A stretch of 64,000 nucleotides of DNA from Roseiarcus sp963726105 (GTDB lineage: Bacteria > Pseudomonadota > Alphaproteobacteria > Rhizobiales > Beijerinckiaceae): assembly GCA_963726105.1 (NCBI GenBank), contig CAVSBJ010000001.1:124001-188000 (forward strand). Reading direction: 5' to 3'. Numbering within the stretch: the first letter of the stretch is position 1; the number at the start of each line of letters is the position of its first letter. A model generated the notes under the pieces. That model was not told the origin of the DNA, did no database searches, and saw only the letters and a list, made by a program, of their open reading frames with translations. The position numbers were made by a program, and so were the translations under genes. Below, piece after piece: positions 1-7,696 of the stretch.

Positions 1-68
1 GCCCCGGCAGGGCCGGGTCCCGCAAGCCGACACGTCCGCCCGAGGGGCTGCCGTCGCGATGGGCGCCA

Positions 69-929
69 TCAATACCGGGGAGTATCGGCGGAGGCGATCA
101 GGCCACCGCTGGTCGTGACAACCCATCCGTTGCCTCCGAGCTCAATACGCTCGACCCGCCCCGCGCCGGGGAGAAAATCGCCCTGACGGACTTCGCGCTC
201 GCCGTAACGCCCGCCGACCAGCGCGACGTCATCGCGGGCGTCCAGGACGACATATCCGCGCAAAAGTGGCTTCGGCCGATCAATTGAACTCGTCCTGTCC
301 ATCGAAACATTGTCGAACTTCGGACGCGTTGGCGGTTGCTTCGCCTGTGCGACCGGCGACGGCGCCGGAAGCGGCGCGGCAATCTTCTGCTCGAGCCTGT
401 CGATGCGGGTCGAGAGGCCGGTGGTCAAAGCATTCGCTTCGTGATCGACACGTTCAGTGAGTTTGTCGACCTTCACGCTCGCTTCATGGTCGAGCTTCTC
501 CACGCGTTGGGACAGTTGGGCCAAAGCCCCGCTGACCTCCCGCGTTGAAGCGAGGTTCGACCTGATCTCGCCGACCGACTGCCGCAAGTCGGTCAGGCCG
601 GCGTTCGACATCGTGCTGTCGATTGCGTCGAGGCGGACCTTCAGCGACTTGATAGTGTGGGCCAGAGACGCGTTTTCACTCGCCTGTTCCGCAAGCGCCC
701 TGGCCTGCTCTCGGTCTTCCAAAAACAACGCCCCCACGACGGCGGCGACGATCGCAAGCGCCGCTGCGGCGGCGAAATGGAACCGGGAGAAGGAAAGCCT
801 GGGCGCAGTCGCAGGTGGCGGCTCAGCCCCGAGCCTGGTCTCCTCACGCTCCTCCACGACAACGAGGTCGCGCGAGGCGCTCGCCGGCTGCAGCGCGTTG
901 CCGGCGCTTGAATTCTCGAATTCACCCAT
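69..929 (-). CDS. Membrane-anchored coiled-coil protein, function unknown
   Basis: A 286-residue protein of unknown function. The N-terminal ~48 residues are polar. One hydrophobic segment (about residues 50-70) is followed by a long heptad-like region (about 72-185) rich in Leu, Glu and Lys that should form a coiled coil. A Pro/Ala linker (about 186-205) leads to a compact C-terminal domain (about 220-286) with alternating hydrophobic residues and Gly turns, resembling a small beta-barrel. The predicted topology is one membrane pass with coiled coil and C-terminal domain in the periplasm. A CtrA-like half-consensus lies about 55 bp upstream. I do not recognise a named family. It is transcribed away from sufE's neighbours and has no partner gene that suggests a role. 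Confidence 0.75.
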   Translation of the reverse strand: MGEFENSSAGNALQPASASRDLVVVEEREETRLGAEPPPATAPRLSFSRFHFAAAAALAIVAAVVGALFLEDREQARALAEQASENASLAHTIKSLKVRLDAIDSTMSNAGLTDLRQSVGEIRSNLASTREVSGALAQLSQRVEKLDHEASVKVDKLTERVDHEANALTTGLSTRIDRLEQKIAAPLPAPSPVAQAKQPPTRPKFDNVSMDRTSSIDRPKPLLRGYVVLDARDDVALVGGRYGEREVRQGDFLPGAGRVERIELGGNGWVVTTSGGLIASADTPRY

Positions 930-981
930 CGATCAACATCCGCGGCTAACGAAGCGTTTATTCCAGTCTCCGCCAATGGGA

Positions 982-996
982 TTAAGGAATTGTTGA
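982..996 (-). promoter_or_regulatory. Near-consensus CtrA-type site (TTAA-N7-TTGA)
   Basis: TTAA at 982-985, seven bases, then TTGA at 993-996. The CtrA full site is TTAA-N7-TTAA, so this has one mismatch. It lies about 53-67 bp upstream of the coiled-coil protein start at 929, a plausible promoter position. Assignment is inference from the motif alone. Confidence 0.3.
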
Positions 997-1135
997 CCCT
1001 CGCCGCGCCGCCTTGCGCTGTCCCACAATTCGGGCGCGGACAGGCGGCGTCGCCGGACAACGACAACTGCTGTGGGAACGTGAAATGGCCCCCGCCCCGC
1101 TAACGCCCCGGCGGCGCGACCTGCGCCCAATCTGG

Positions 1136-1597
1136 CTAGGCGGCGCCCAGCCTCAGCTCCGCCGCGTCCGCCCGGATACGGTCGACCATCGCGCGCACAC
1201 CATTCGAACGCTGGGGCGTCAGGTGCTGCTCAAGGCCGAGCGCGCGAAAGGCGGCGATCGCATCCACGGCAAGGATCTGCTCCGGCGTGCGATCGGAAAA
1301 GAGCGCGATCGCAATGGCGATCAGACCCCGCACGAGGTGGGAGTCGCTGTCGCCGCGGTAGTGCAACATGCTTCCGCCTTCGGCGTCTGTCCTCGGCTCG
1401 CGTTCCAGCCACACCTGGCTGACGCAGCCCCGAACTTTGTTGACGTTGTTGTGGGCCTCGTCGCTCAGCGGCTCGAGCGATTGACCCAATTCAAGGACAT
1501 AACGATATCGATCCTCCCAGTCGTCGAGGGAAGCAAAATCGTCGCGAATGGTGTCAATTGTCGACAAGGGATGCGCCAGCCTCCTTGGGCGGTTCAT
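1136..1597 (-). CDS. sufE: SufE family cysteine desulfuration protein
   Basis: SufE accepts persulfide sulfur from the cysteine desulfurase SufS and passes it to the SufBCD scaffold for Fe-S cluster assembly in the cytoplasm. From the ATG at 1597 the protein has 153 residues, close to the usual ~140. It contains the conserved context VRGCVSQVW with the single sulfur-accepting Cys, and the typical start of the fold (IRDDFASLDDWEDRY). The frame stays open upstream to 1870, but that extension looks unlike SufE and I exclude it. A TTG codon at about 1567, just before the STIDTIRDDF segment, is an alternative start. The gene stands alone; no other suf gene is in the window. Confidence 0.9.
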   Translation of the reverse strand: MNRPRRLAHPLSTIDTIRDDFASLDDWEDRYRYVLELGQSLEPLSDEAHNNVNKVRGCVSQVWLEREPRTDAEGGSMLHYRGDSDSHLVRGLIAIAIALFSDRTPEQILAVDAIAAFRALGLEQHLTPQRSNGVRAMVDRIRADAAELRLGAA

Positions 1598-1755
1598 AGC
1601 CCTTATATGGGCTCGGGTCAGCAGCGAACCAGCGCGCCCGCGAGAAATCGATACCTCGTCACGGTCCAAGAAGACCGCGGTCGTAATGAAGGATAAACCA
1701 TAATCCAAAAGCTCGTCGGATGGGGCGGCACTTAGGGAAGCGGCTGAGTCTAGAC

Positions 1756-1770
1756 TTAAGATTGGCTTAA
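1756..1770. promoter_or_regulatory. Exact CtrA consensus site (TTAA-N7-TTAA)
   Basis: TTAA at 1756-1759 and TTAA at 1767-1770, separated by exactly seven bases. This is the only exact match I found. It sits in the 391-bp gap (1598-1988) between sufE and the peptidoglycan-binding-like gene, which are divergent, so it could act on either. The rest of the gap holds no gene that I can support. Confidence 0.45.
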
Positions 1771-1988
1771 TCAGCGGCTGCGATTTTAAGGAACCGCGCG
1801 GCGATCCGGAGCGCTTGCAGGTGAGGCGCCCGCACTCTTTCGCGCCGCCGAAACCAGATATGTCGGCCAATCGTTCCGCTGCCGCCGTCTACCGAAATGA
1901 CGGGTATTCTTCCGGGCCATTCCATTCGCGCTCCTTCGAGCGCGGAGACGGATTCGATCGGAGCCGCTGCGATCTCAGGAGAGCACAC

Positions 1989-2603
1989 GTGGATCTAGCG
2001 CTTGCACGCATAAAAAGTAATCTGGGCCAGCTCCGGGGGCCGGTCCAGCGTTCAGCTCATGAAGCGCGGATACGAAGGATCGTCGGTCGCGCGAAGCTCG
2101 CGCACTTGCGATATTACCTCGGAGCGGCGCTGTTCGCCGCCCTTGTCGGCATTGGCGTGAACGCGCTTCTTTTGCAGCGCGAGCGTCACCCGGCCCCGTT
2201 ATTTGGCTATGCGGCGCCAAAGCTTCCCTCCGTCGCTCCCGCGCCGGCCCCGCCGCCGCCTCAGAAGCCAGTGAGCGCGGAAGACACCGCCCCGCCGGCG
2301 CAGCCCTTGGCCGCGCTTCCGCCGGCGCGCCCGGCCGAGAGCGCGGCGAGTTCGTCCTCAAGCTCCGATCCGATCGCCGAACTGTTGGCGGGAGAACCCC
2401 ACGGCGACACGCGCTTGACTCTGGCCGCCCAGACCGCCCTGGCCAAGCTTGGCTACCCCGTCAAGCCGGATGGGAAAGAGGGGTCCGCGACCGAGCAGGC
2501 CCTGCGGGAGTTCGAGCGCGCGCACGGCCTGCCTTCTGCGACCGAAATAACAGAGCGGCTGGTCAAGCAGTTGACTGCCGCGGCTCGCGCAGGAGGCCAT
2601 TAG
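1989..2603 (+). CDS. Single-pass membrane protein with C-terminal peptidoglycan-binding-like domain
   Basis: I chose the GTG at 1989 because AGGAGA lies six bases upstream; the frame is open back to 1815 but the extra residues look non-coding. The 204-residue product has a basic N-terminal region, one membrane segment (about residues 44-63, rich in Ala, Leu and Val), a Pro/Ala/Ser-rich linker and a C-terminal helical segment with the pattern AQTALAKLGYPVKPDG...ALREFERAHGLP. That pattern matches the three-helix peptidoglycan-binding (PG_binding_1) fold, in which a lipid-anchored or membrane protein touches murein. No catalytic domain is present, so it may be structural. The DUF1491 gene follows after 5 bp, suggesting co-transcription. 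An exact CtrA-type site lies about 220 bp upstream. Confidence 0.75.
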   Translation: MDLALARIKSNLGQLRGPVQRSAHEARIRRIVGRAKLAHLRYYLGAALFAALVGIGVNALLLQRERHPAPLFGYAAPKLPSVAPAPAPPPPQKPVSAEDTAPPAQPLAALPPARPAESAASSSSSSDPIAELLAGEPHGDTRLTLAAQTALAKLGYPVKPDGKEGSATEQALREFERAHGLPSATEITERLVKQLTAAARAGGH

Positions 2604-2608
2604 TCTCT

Positions 2609-2956
2609 GTGCGGTTGCGCTCGGACATTTGGGTCGCGGCCTATTTGCGCCGGTGCGGCGTGGAAGGGGTGAGCGCCGTCTTGCGCCGGCGGGGCGCGGC
2701 GGAGGCCGGCGCCATTTTCGTCAAAGTCGACCACCTCAACGGAAGCGCGACGCTTTATGGGCCTGCGCCGCAGTCTGTCGCGGCCGAGGCCCCGAGCGGC
2801 GTCGACCGGATGTTTGCGCGGACGCATGCGGGGCCATTGATCGATTCCGACGAAGCCGAGGCGCGGCTCAGACGAGAGATCGCCTTTGACCCCGACCTCT
2901 GGCTTGTCGAAGTCGAGAAGGGCGTGGACGGAGCCTGGCTCGATCTCGCGCCTTAA
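2609..2956 (+). CDS. DUF1491 family protein
   Basis: A 115-residue protein starting at GTG 2609, with AGGAGG at 2591-2596 about 12 bp upstream. It reads as DUF1491, a small alphaproteobacterial family of unknown function. Recognisable features are the N-terminal LRSDIWVAAYLRRC, the central GAIFVKVDHLNG and the C-terminal segment DPDLWLVEVE. No signal peptide or membrane segment is present, so it is probably cytoplasmic. It follows the peptidoglycan-binding-like gene after 5 bp and is likely in the same transcript. In related genomes DUF1491 often sits beside such peptidoglycan-binding proteins, which suggests a shared but unknown role. Confidence 0.85.
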   Translation: MRLRSDIWVAAYLRRCGVEGVSAVLRRRGAAEAGAIFVKVDHLNGSATLYGPAPQSVAAEAPSGVDRMFARTHAGPLIDSDEAEARLRREIAFDPDLWLVEVEKGVDGAWLDLAP

Positions 2957-3284
2957 GCTCAGCCGATCCCCCCGGCCCTTCGTTGACAGCGGCGAAGGAC
3001 AGGGCTCGAGGCGCCCGCCGCCGTTCCTGAAAATAACGAGACCGCCGATCAAGGAAGGGCGGCGAGTCGGGTATCCAAATTGATTAAGAATAACTTCAAA
3101 TCTATATCCGCCGCGCATCGTTCAACCTTATTCACCGCTTAACCAACTCCCTCAACTTCAACTGCCCGCTTCGCCGGAAGCGCTCAAATTAACGGGGTCG
3201 AAATCGGGTGGTCCTACTTTCGGCCGGGTCGGTGGCGCGGAAACTGGGGCCCGTCGCCGGGGGATCTTTGCCAGGAGCAAACCA
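2957..3284. other. Non-coding region ahead of the flp pilin gene
   Basis: No gene is visible in these 328 bp. The part around 3078-3150 is clearly richer in A/T than its surroundings and probably carries the promoter of the pilin gene. TTAA-N7-TTCA at 3084-3098 is a weak CtrA-like match (two bases off). The ribosome-binding site of flp (AGGAG at about 3272) is at the end. Confidence 0.4.
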
Positions 3285-3449
3285 ATGTTTCGATCGATAG
3301 AGAACTTCGTCGCCGACGAGTTAGGCGTCACGGCGATCGAATATGCGCTGATCGCCTCGCTGATCGCCGTCTTCATCATCACCGCGGTCCAGACGGTTGG
3401 CACCAAGGTCAGCACGGTGTTCAACGAAGTCGGCAACACCCTCAAGTAA
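3285..3449 (+). CDS. flp: Flp-type major pilin (Flp/PilA)
   Basis: This 54-residue frame (ATG 3285, TAA 3447-3449) encodes the pilus subunit of the Tad system. The short leader ends in Gly14 and is followed by VTAIEYALIAS, the Flp signature: prepilin peptidase cuts after the Gly, and Glu-Tyr (residues 18-19) is the Flp-specific pair at the start of the hydrophobic helix. The hydrophobic stretch continues to about residue 40, then a short polar tail. AGGAG about 9 bp upstream supports the start. cpaA, the matching prepilin peptidase, begins 132 bp downstream. Only one flp copy is visible here. Confidence 0.95.
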   Translation: MFRSIENFVADELGVTAIEYALIASLIAVFIITAVQTVGTKVSTVFNEVGNTLK

Positions 3450-3581
3450 AGGTGGCCGCCCGGAGATCTTTGCGCTGGCGTCCGCCTTGTCGGCGCGACG
3501 AATCGCTCAGGGCTCGTCCGGGTCACGGACAAACGAGACGTAGACCGACTTTCCCTGTTTGATGCGACCGAACGAACTGCG

Positions 3582-4094
3582 ATGGCTTCGAATCTCATCC
3601 ATCTTTCGATTTTCGCCTTCTTTCCCGCCCTCATGGCGCTTTCAGCGTCCATGGATCTCCTGACCTTTACAATCCCCAACCGGATCTGCGTCGCGCTTGC
3701 GCTCGGATATGTGATCTTTGCGGCGCTGCTTGGCGTTCCGGCCGTCGATATTCTCCTCAATATGTCATGCGGCCTGGCCATTCTGGCGATCACATTCGCG
3801 ATGTTCAATTTCGGGCTCATTGGCGGAGGCGACGCCAAGCTGGCGGCGGCGACGGCCGCGTGGCTGGGTTGGACCGCAATCCTCGACTATGGTCTCGCCG
3901 CCGCCATCTTCGGCGGAATCCTTACGCTGACCCTTCTCGGCGCTCGCACCGTCCCCCTTCCTGCCGCGGTCGCCCGCGTCGCTTGGCTGGCGCGGCTGCA
4001 TGACGCCAAGGCCGGCGTCCCGTACGGAATCGCATTGGCGGCGGCGGGTCTCATGCAATTCCCGAACTCCTCCATTTGGGCTGCGGTGGTCTAG
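3582..4094 (+). CDS. cpaA: Prepilin peptidase CpaA/TadV (A24 family)
   Basis: CpaA removes the leader of Flp prepilin in the inner membrane. The 170-residue product is almost entirely hydrophobic with about five or six membrane helices, the length expected for the short CpaA/TadV type that lacks the methyltransferase domain of PilD. The two catalytic aspartates of A24 peptidases are visible: SASMDLLTFTIPN (Asp25) and FGLIGGGDAKLA (Asp in the GxGD motif). It lies just after the pilin gene and before the rest of the cpa genes. The 424-bp gap that follows separates it from cpaB, so pilin/cpaA and cpaB onward may be separate transcripts. Confidence 0.93.
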   Translation: MASNLIHLSIFAFFPALMALSASMDLLTFTIPNRICVALALGYVIFAALLGVPAVDILLNMSCGLAILAITFAMFNFGLIGGGDAKLAAATAAWLGWTAILDYGLAAAIFGGILTLTLLGARTVPLPAAVARVAWLARLHDAKAGVPYGIALAAAGLMQFPNSSIWAAVV

Positions 4095-4518
4095 GCCGAC
4101 CTCCCCCGCCGCCGGCTGTCTGCCGGTCGGCAGCGGGGGTCGCCGGCCCCGATCCCGCTGGGATGGTTGCAGGCGCATCAACGACGACGCGCGTTCGCTT
4201 TCGGTCATTCCTCGGTAGGTGGGCAATATTCGTGTCGACGAGACGATGAGCCGCCGATCCAAGATCCAACGCTCAGTTGGGTTAGCCTGATCGAGTTATT
4301 TTCAACTATTCTTCCAATCTAGACTCGGTTATTCGAAGGTTATTGTAACTCACTCTTCGGAATAGCATCGTAGCGTAGGGAATTATCCTAAGACTTGCCC
4401 TCGATCTGCCGGCCGGCTCAGGCCTGGCATACAAATCGATACTTTAAATTAACCGTACCTTGACGATTAAGATGTCTAAATCGCGTCGCTAGCGAGTCAC
4501 TCCGAAGGGCCATCATTT
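4095..4518. other. Non-coding region between cpaA and cpaB, probable promoter region
   Basis: These 424 bp contain no gene. The stretch from about 4290 to 4490 is A/T-rich for this genome and likely carries the promoter of the cpaB-tadC operon. A small hairpin (CCAAC/GTTGG, about 4268-4282) lies earlier. TTAA-N7-TTGA at 4449-4463 is a near-consensus CtrA-type site 56-70 bp ahead of the cpaB start. Confidence 0.4.
4449..4463 (+). promoter_or_regulatory. Near-consensus CtrA-type site ahead of cpaB
   Basis: TTAA (4449-4452), seven bases, TTGA (4460-4463): one mismatch from TTAA-N7-TTAA. Tad pilus genes are CtrA-controlled in Caulobacter, so the placement is biologically sensible, but the call rests on the motif only. 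Confidence 0.35.
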
Positions 4519-5316
4519 ATGAATCGAAGGCTGATCATCGTGGGCGCAATCGCAGTCCTCGCGTTCGGCGCCACGTATATGGTCCTGCGAGGCGCCGGCA
4601 ATTCTGCGCCGAGCCCGGCTGCAGAAGCTCCGCCAAAGGTCGATGTCGAGCAAGTGCTTGTCGCCAGCCAGGATCTGCCGATGGGTACGGTCGTCAACGA
4701 GGGCGCCACGGCTTGGCACCCCTGGCCAAAGGCGGACATCTCCGAACTCATGATCACAAAGTCGGGAAAGCCTGACGCGCTCAAGGACGTTGAAGGCTCG
4801 ATGACACGGGTGGCGTTCCTGCGCGGCGAGCCGATCCGGCATGACAAGCTCGTTCAGGCAGGGGCGGGCGGCTTCATGTCGGCGATCCTGCCGACCGGAA
4901 AGCGGGCGGTCGCGATCAAGATCGACAACGACGGCAATTCGACTGCGGGAGGATTCATTCTTCCGAACGACCGGGTCGACGTCGTCCGTCTCGCCCGCGA
5001 CGAGGAAGCGACCAAGGCCCGAGGGGTCGAAGTCATGACGGCGCAGCCGATCCTCGCCAACGTGCGGGTGCTGGCCATCGGCCAGAACGTGGAAGAACAG
5101 AACGGCAAGAAGGTCATCACGGGCGGCAACGCGACGCTGGAGCTCGACCCCGATCAGGTCAATCTCATCATCCTCGCTCAACATGCCGGCAATTCGAATC
5201 TTCATCTCGTTCTGCGCAGCCTCGTCGACAGCGGCGGCCCCGCCAAGACAGTCGTCAGTCCCGATGACGCTCTGACGGTGGTTCGCTACGGCGCCCCGCA
5301 GCAGGCGAGCCGATAA
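4519..5316 (+). CDS. cpaB: Flp pilus assembly protein CpaB/RcpC
   Basis: CpaB is a periplasmic, inner-membrane-anchored part of the Tad pilus machine thought to connect with the CpaC secretin. The 265-residue product starts with a membrane anchor (about residues 4-23), followed by a SAF-type domain (about 43-115: VLVASQDLPMGTVVNEG) and the RcpC-type C-terminal part with the VDVVRLARD segment and a repeated NxTLELDPDQVNLI-like segment. Length is usual for the family. It opens the run cpaB-cpaC-cpaD-cpaE-cpaF-tadB-tadC, all on the + strand with gaps of at most 65 bp. Confidence 0.93.
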   Translation: MNRRLIIVGAIAVLAFGATYMVLRGAGNSAPSPAAEAPPKVDVEQVLVASQDLPMGTVVNEGATAWHPWPKADISELMITKSGKPDALKDVEGSMTRVAFLRGEPIRHDKLVQAGAGGFMSAILPTGKRAVAIKIDNDGNSTAGGFILPNDRVDVVRLARDEEATKARGVEVMTAQPILANVRVLAIGQNVEEQNGKKVITGGNATLELDPDQVNLIILAQHAGNSNLHLVLRSLVDSGGPAKTVVSPDDALTVVRYGAPQQASR

Positions 5317-5368
5317 TTCGCGTTCCCTCCTTTCCTTGTCGCTTGTTTCCCAGAGACGGAGCCGGGGC

Positions 5369-6898
5369 ATGACGTCCGATCGCATTCAGAGACGGCGAAC
5401 CATCGCCGTTTGCGTGTCCGCGGCGCTTCTCGCGATCGCGCCGGCTTCGGCTGTGCGGGCCGCGGATGGCGACGATCTCGCGCGGATGGGCGCCATGTCG
5501 GACGCAACGGCCATTCCCCTGCAAATGGGCGTCGGCCAATCGGTCATCCGCGACCTGCCTGAGGAAGCGGGCGAGATCTATGTCGGCGATCCCAATGTCG
5601 CCAACGCGATCGTGCGCACAGCGAAGCGCATCTATATTTCCGGCGTCGCCAACGGCCACACAAGCATTTTCGCCTTGGCCAAGGACGGACGAAGAATTGC
5701 GTTCTTCCAGGTCTCGGTCGGTCGGGCCATCGGCGAGTTGACGGCGCTCCTCAATGTCGCGATCCCGGGCAATGAGATTCGCGTGCGCACCGTCGAGAAC
5801 ACGATCATCCTCACCGGATCAGTGGCCTCGGCGGAGGAGGCGCAAAAGGCGCTCGACATTGCTTCCGGCTTCGTCAACAATTCGCCAGTCCCGTCTTCCG
5901 GAAGCGGCCCTTCGATCTCCATTTCGAGCGCCTCCAGCGGAGGCGGAGCCGCCGGCGGCTCCGCCGGCAAGGCACCCGCCAGCCCGCAGGGAAAAGTGGT
6001 CAACGCGCTCACGATCCGTGGCGCCGACCAGGTCAGCCTGCGCGTCACGATCGCCGAGATTCGGCGCGACATCATCAAGCAGCTCGGCGTCAATTTGAGC
6101 GGCGCCGGGCCAAACGGCAGCTTCACGCTCGATCCACCGTTTGCGATCAACGGCGCGGTCAGCGGCTCCGTCGCCGCCACGGCTTCCGAGGCGACCCTGA
6201 ACTGGTTCAGGGGCAACGGCAGCTTGAGCGCCACTTTGCAGGCCTTCGAACGACAAGGCGTCGCCCACACGCTCGCCGAGCCGACGGTTACGGCGGTGTC
6301 GGGCGAGACCGCGAAGTTCCTGGCGGGCGGCACCATTCCCATCCTCAATAGCGTGCAGTGCCAGCCCGTTTGCCAGTACGGGTTCATCCAGCAGCCCTAT
6401 GGCGTGACCCTGAATTTCACTCCGGTCGTCTTGTCGCCAGGACGGATCCAACTGCGCATCGCAACCGAGGTCACCGATATCGACTATGCGAAGCAAATCA
6501 CGTTCAGCGGCCTTTCCATCCCCGGGTTCCGGACCCGCAACAATACGACGACGGTGGAGCTGCCGTCGGGCGGTTCGATCGCCTCGGCGGGCCTGATCAG
6601 CACCCAGACGGAACAGGCCATCAACGGCCTTCCGGCGCTGATGAATCTCCCGGTGCTTGGGGCCCTCTTCCGTTCGCGGGACTATCAGCGCAGCGAGACC
6701 GAGTTGCTGGTCGTCGTGACGCCATTCATCGCGCACGCGGTCGACCCGAACCAGGTCGTGAGGCCCGACCAGAATTTCCAGGACGCCAGCGATCCGCAGA
6801 CCTGGTTCCTGGGCCGCGTCAACCGGATTTATTCCACTTCGCAGTCGCTCCAGCCGATGCCTGGCTATGCCGGCAAGATCGGATTCATCACCCAGTAG
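5369..6898 (+). CDS. cpaC: Type II/IV secretin CpaC/RcpA (Tad pilus outer-membrane channel)
   Basis: CpaC forms the outer-membrane ring through which the Flp pilus passes. I place the start at ATG 5369, which gives 509 residues with an N-terminal signal peptide of about 31 residues (basic start, then an Ala/Leu-rich core ending near VRAADG); the open frame begins 33 bp earlier. After it come the pilus-formation N-terminal domain (IYVGDPNVANAIV), a BON-like segment (about residues 125-160), a low-complexity Ser/Gly linker, and the secretin domain ending with the typical LPVLGALFRSRDYQ...TELLVVVTPFI. cpaD follows after 51 bp. Confidence 0.95.
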   Translation: MTSDRIQRRRTIAVCVSAALLAIAPASAVRAADGDDLARMGAMSDATAIPLQMGVGQSVIRDLPEEAGEIYVGDPNVANAIVRTAKRIYISGVANGHTSIFALAKDGRRIAFFQVSVGRAIGELTALLNVAIPGNEIRVRTVENTIILTGSVASAEEAQKALDIASGFVNNSPVPSSGSGPSISISSASSGGGAAGGSAGKAPASPQGKVVNALTIRGADQVSLRVTIAEIRRDIIKQLGVNLSGAGPNGSFTLDPPFAINGAVSGSVAATASEATLNWFRGNGSLSATLQAFERQGVAHTLAEPTVTAVSGETAKFLAGGTIPILNSVQCQPVCQYGFIQQPYGVTLNFTPVVLSPGRIQLRIATEVTDIDYAKQITFSGLSIPGFRTRNNTTTVELPSGGSIASAGLISTQTEQAINGLPALMNLPVLGALFRSRDYQRSETELLVVVTPFIAHAVDPNQVVRPDQNFQDASDPQTWFLGRVNRIYSTSQSLQPMPGYAGKIGFITQ

Positions 6899-6949
6899 GC
6901 CTTGCGTGCTTCGCCAAACGTTTCCCTAGACCTGAGAAGGACAGCGCCG

Positions 6950-7690
6950 ATGGCCGCTCTTCCGGACGCAAGACCCCAATCCAAAGCCCAAGGCTTGAGG
7001 CTGAGCCTCGCCGCCGCGGCCGCTCTCGCCCTCGCCGGTTGCGGTGGCGTTCCCTATGCTTCGTCGGATCCCGCGTTTCCCGGCAGCTTCGAGCAGCGTC
7101 ATCCGATCGTGGTCGCCGCGGCGCCGACAAGCGTTGATCTCTACCCGGTCGGGGGCAGGCTCGACGCGCGGTCGCGGGCGAACGTCCGCGCCTTTGCCGA
7201 CCGCTATCGCCGTTACGGCGCAGGCGCGGTCACGATTCAGACCCCTCTCGGAGCGAATCCAAATTCGATCGCCGTTTACGAGGTCCGCACGGCGCTTGTC
7301 GCGGCGGGCGTCAGAGGCAGGATCGCGGTCGGAGACTACATGCCCCCGAACGACAGCTCAGCGCCTCCGTTGCGCGTGTCGTTCACGGGGGTCAAGGCGA
7401 TCGTCCCGACGCCATGCGGCCAGTGGCCGGAGGATCTCGCTTCAGGCGGCTCGGTCGAGGGATGGAAGAACGAACCCTATTCCAACTTCGGCTGCGCTAC
7501 CCAGTCGACGATCGCGGCCCAGGTCGACGACCCGCGCGATTTCGTCCAGCCGCGCGCGATTGGCCCATCCGATGTCGCCATGCGCACCCGGGCCATCGAG
7601 GCCGTCCGCAGCGGACAGGACCCGAGCACCGACTGGAAGAACGCCATCCTCACGCCGATCGGCGGCGATCTGCCGACCAATGGAAATTGA
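6950..7690 (+). CDS. cpaD: Tad pilus lipoprotein CpaD
   Basis: CpaD is an outer-membrane lipoprotein that stabilises the CpaC secretin. The ATG at 6950 is preceded by GAGAAGG nine bases upstream and gives 246 residues. The N-terminal signal ends in the lipobox LALAGC (Cys near residue 32), so the protein is lipid-modified after cleavage by signal peptidase II; an lspA gene is present at 25.3 kb. Family features include the VDLYPVGGRLDARSRAN segment with an OmpA-like repeat pattern, the ACGQW-like CGQWPEDLA and the C-terminal NFGCATQSTIAAQV...DVAMRTRAI. The next gene, cpaE, starts 6 bp after the stop. Confidence 0.94.
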   Translation: MAALPDARPQSKAQGLRLSLAAAAALALAGCGGVPYASSDPAFPGSFEQRHPIVVAAAPTSVDLYPVGGRLDARSRANVRAFADRYRRYGAGAVTIQTPLGANPNSIAVYEVRTALVAAGVRGRIAVGDYMPPNDSSAPPLRVSFTGVKAIVPTPCGQWPEDLASGGSVEGWKNEPYSNFGCATQSTIAAQVDDPRDFVQPRAIGPSDVAMRTRAIEAVRSGQDPSTDWKNAILTPIGGDLPTNGN

Positions 7691-7696
7691 TTGGCC

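Noticed and set aside
1598..1870. N-terminal extension of sufE
   Set aside because: The extra 91 residues are unlike SufE, and the region carries the exact CtrA-type site; a start at 1597 gives the usual length.
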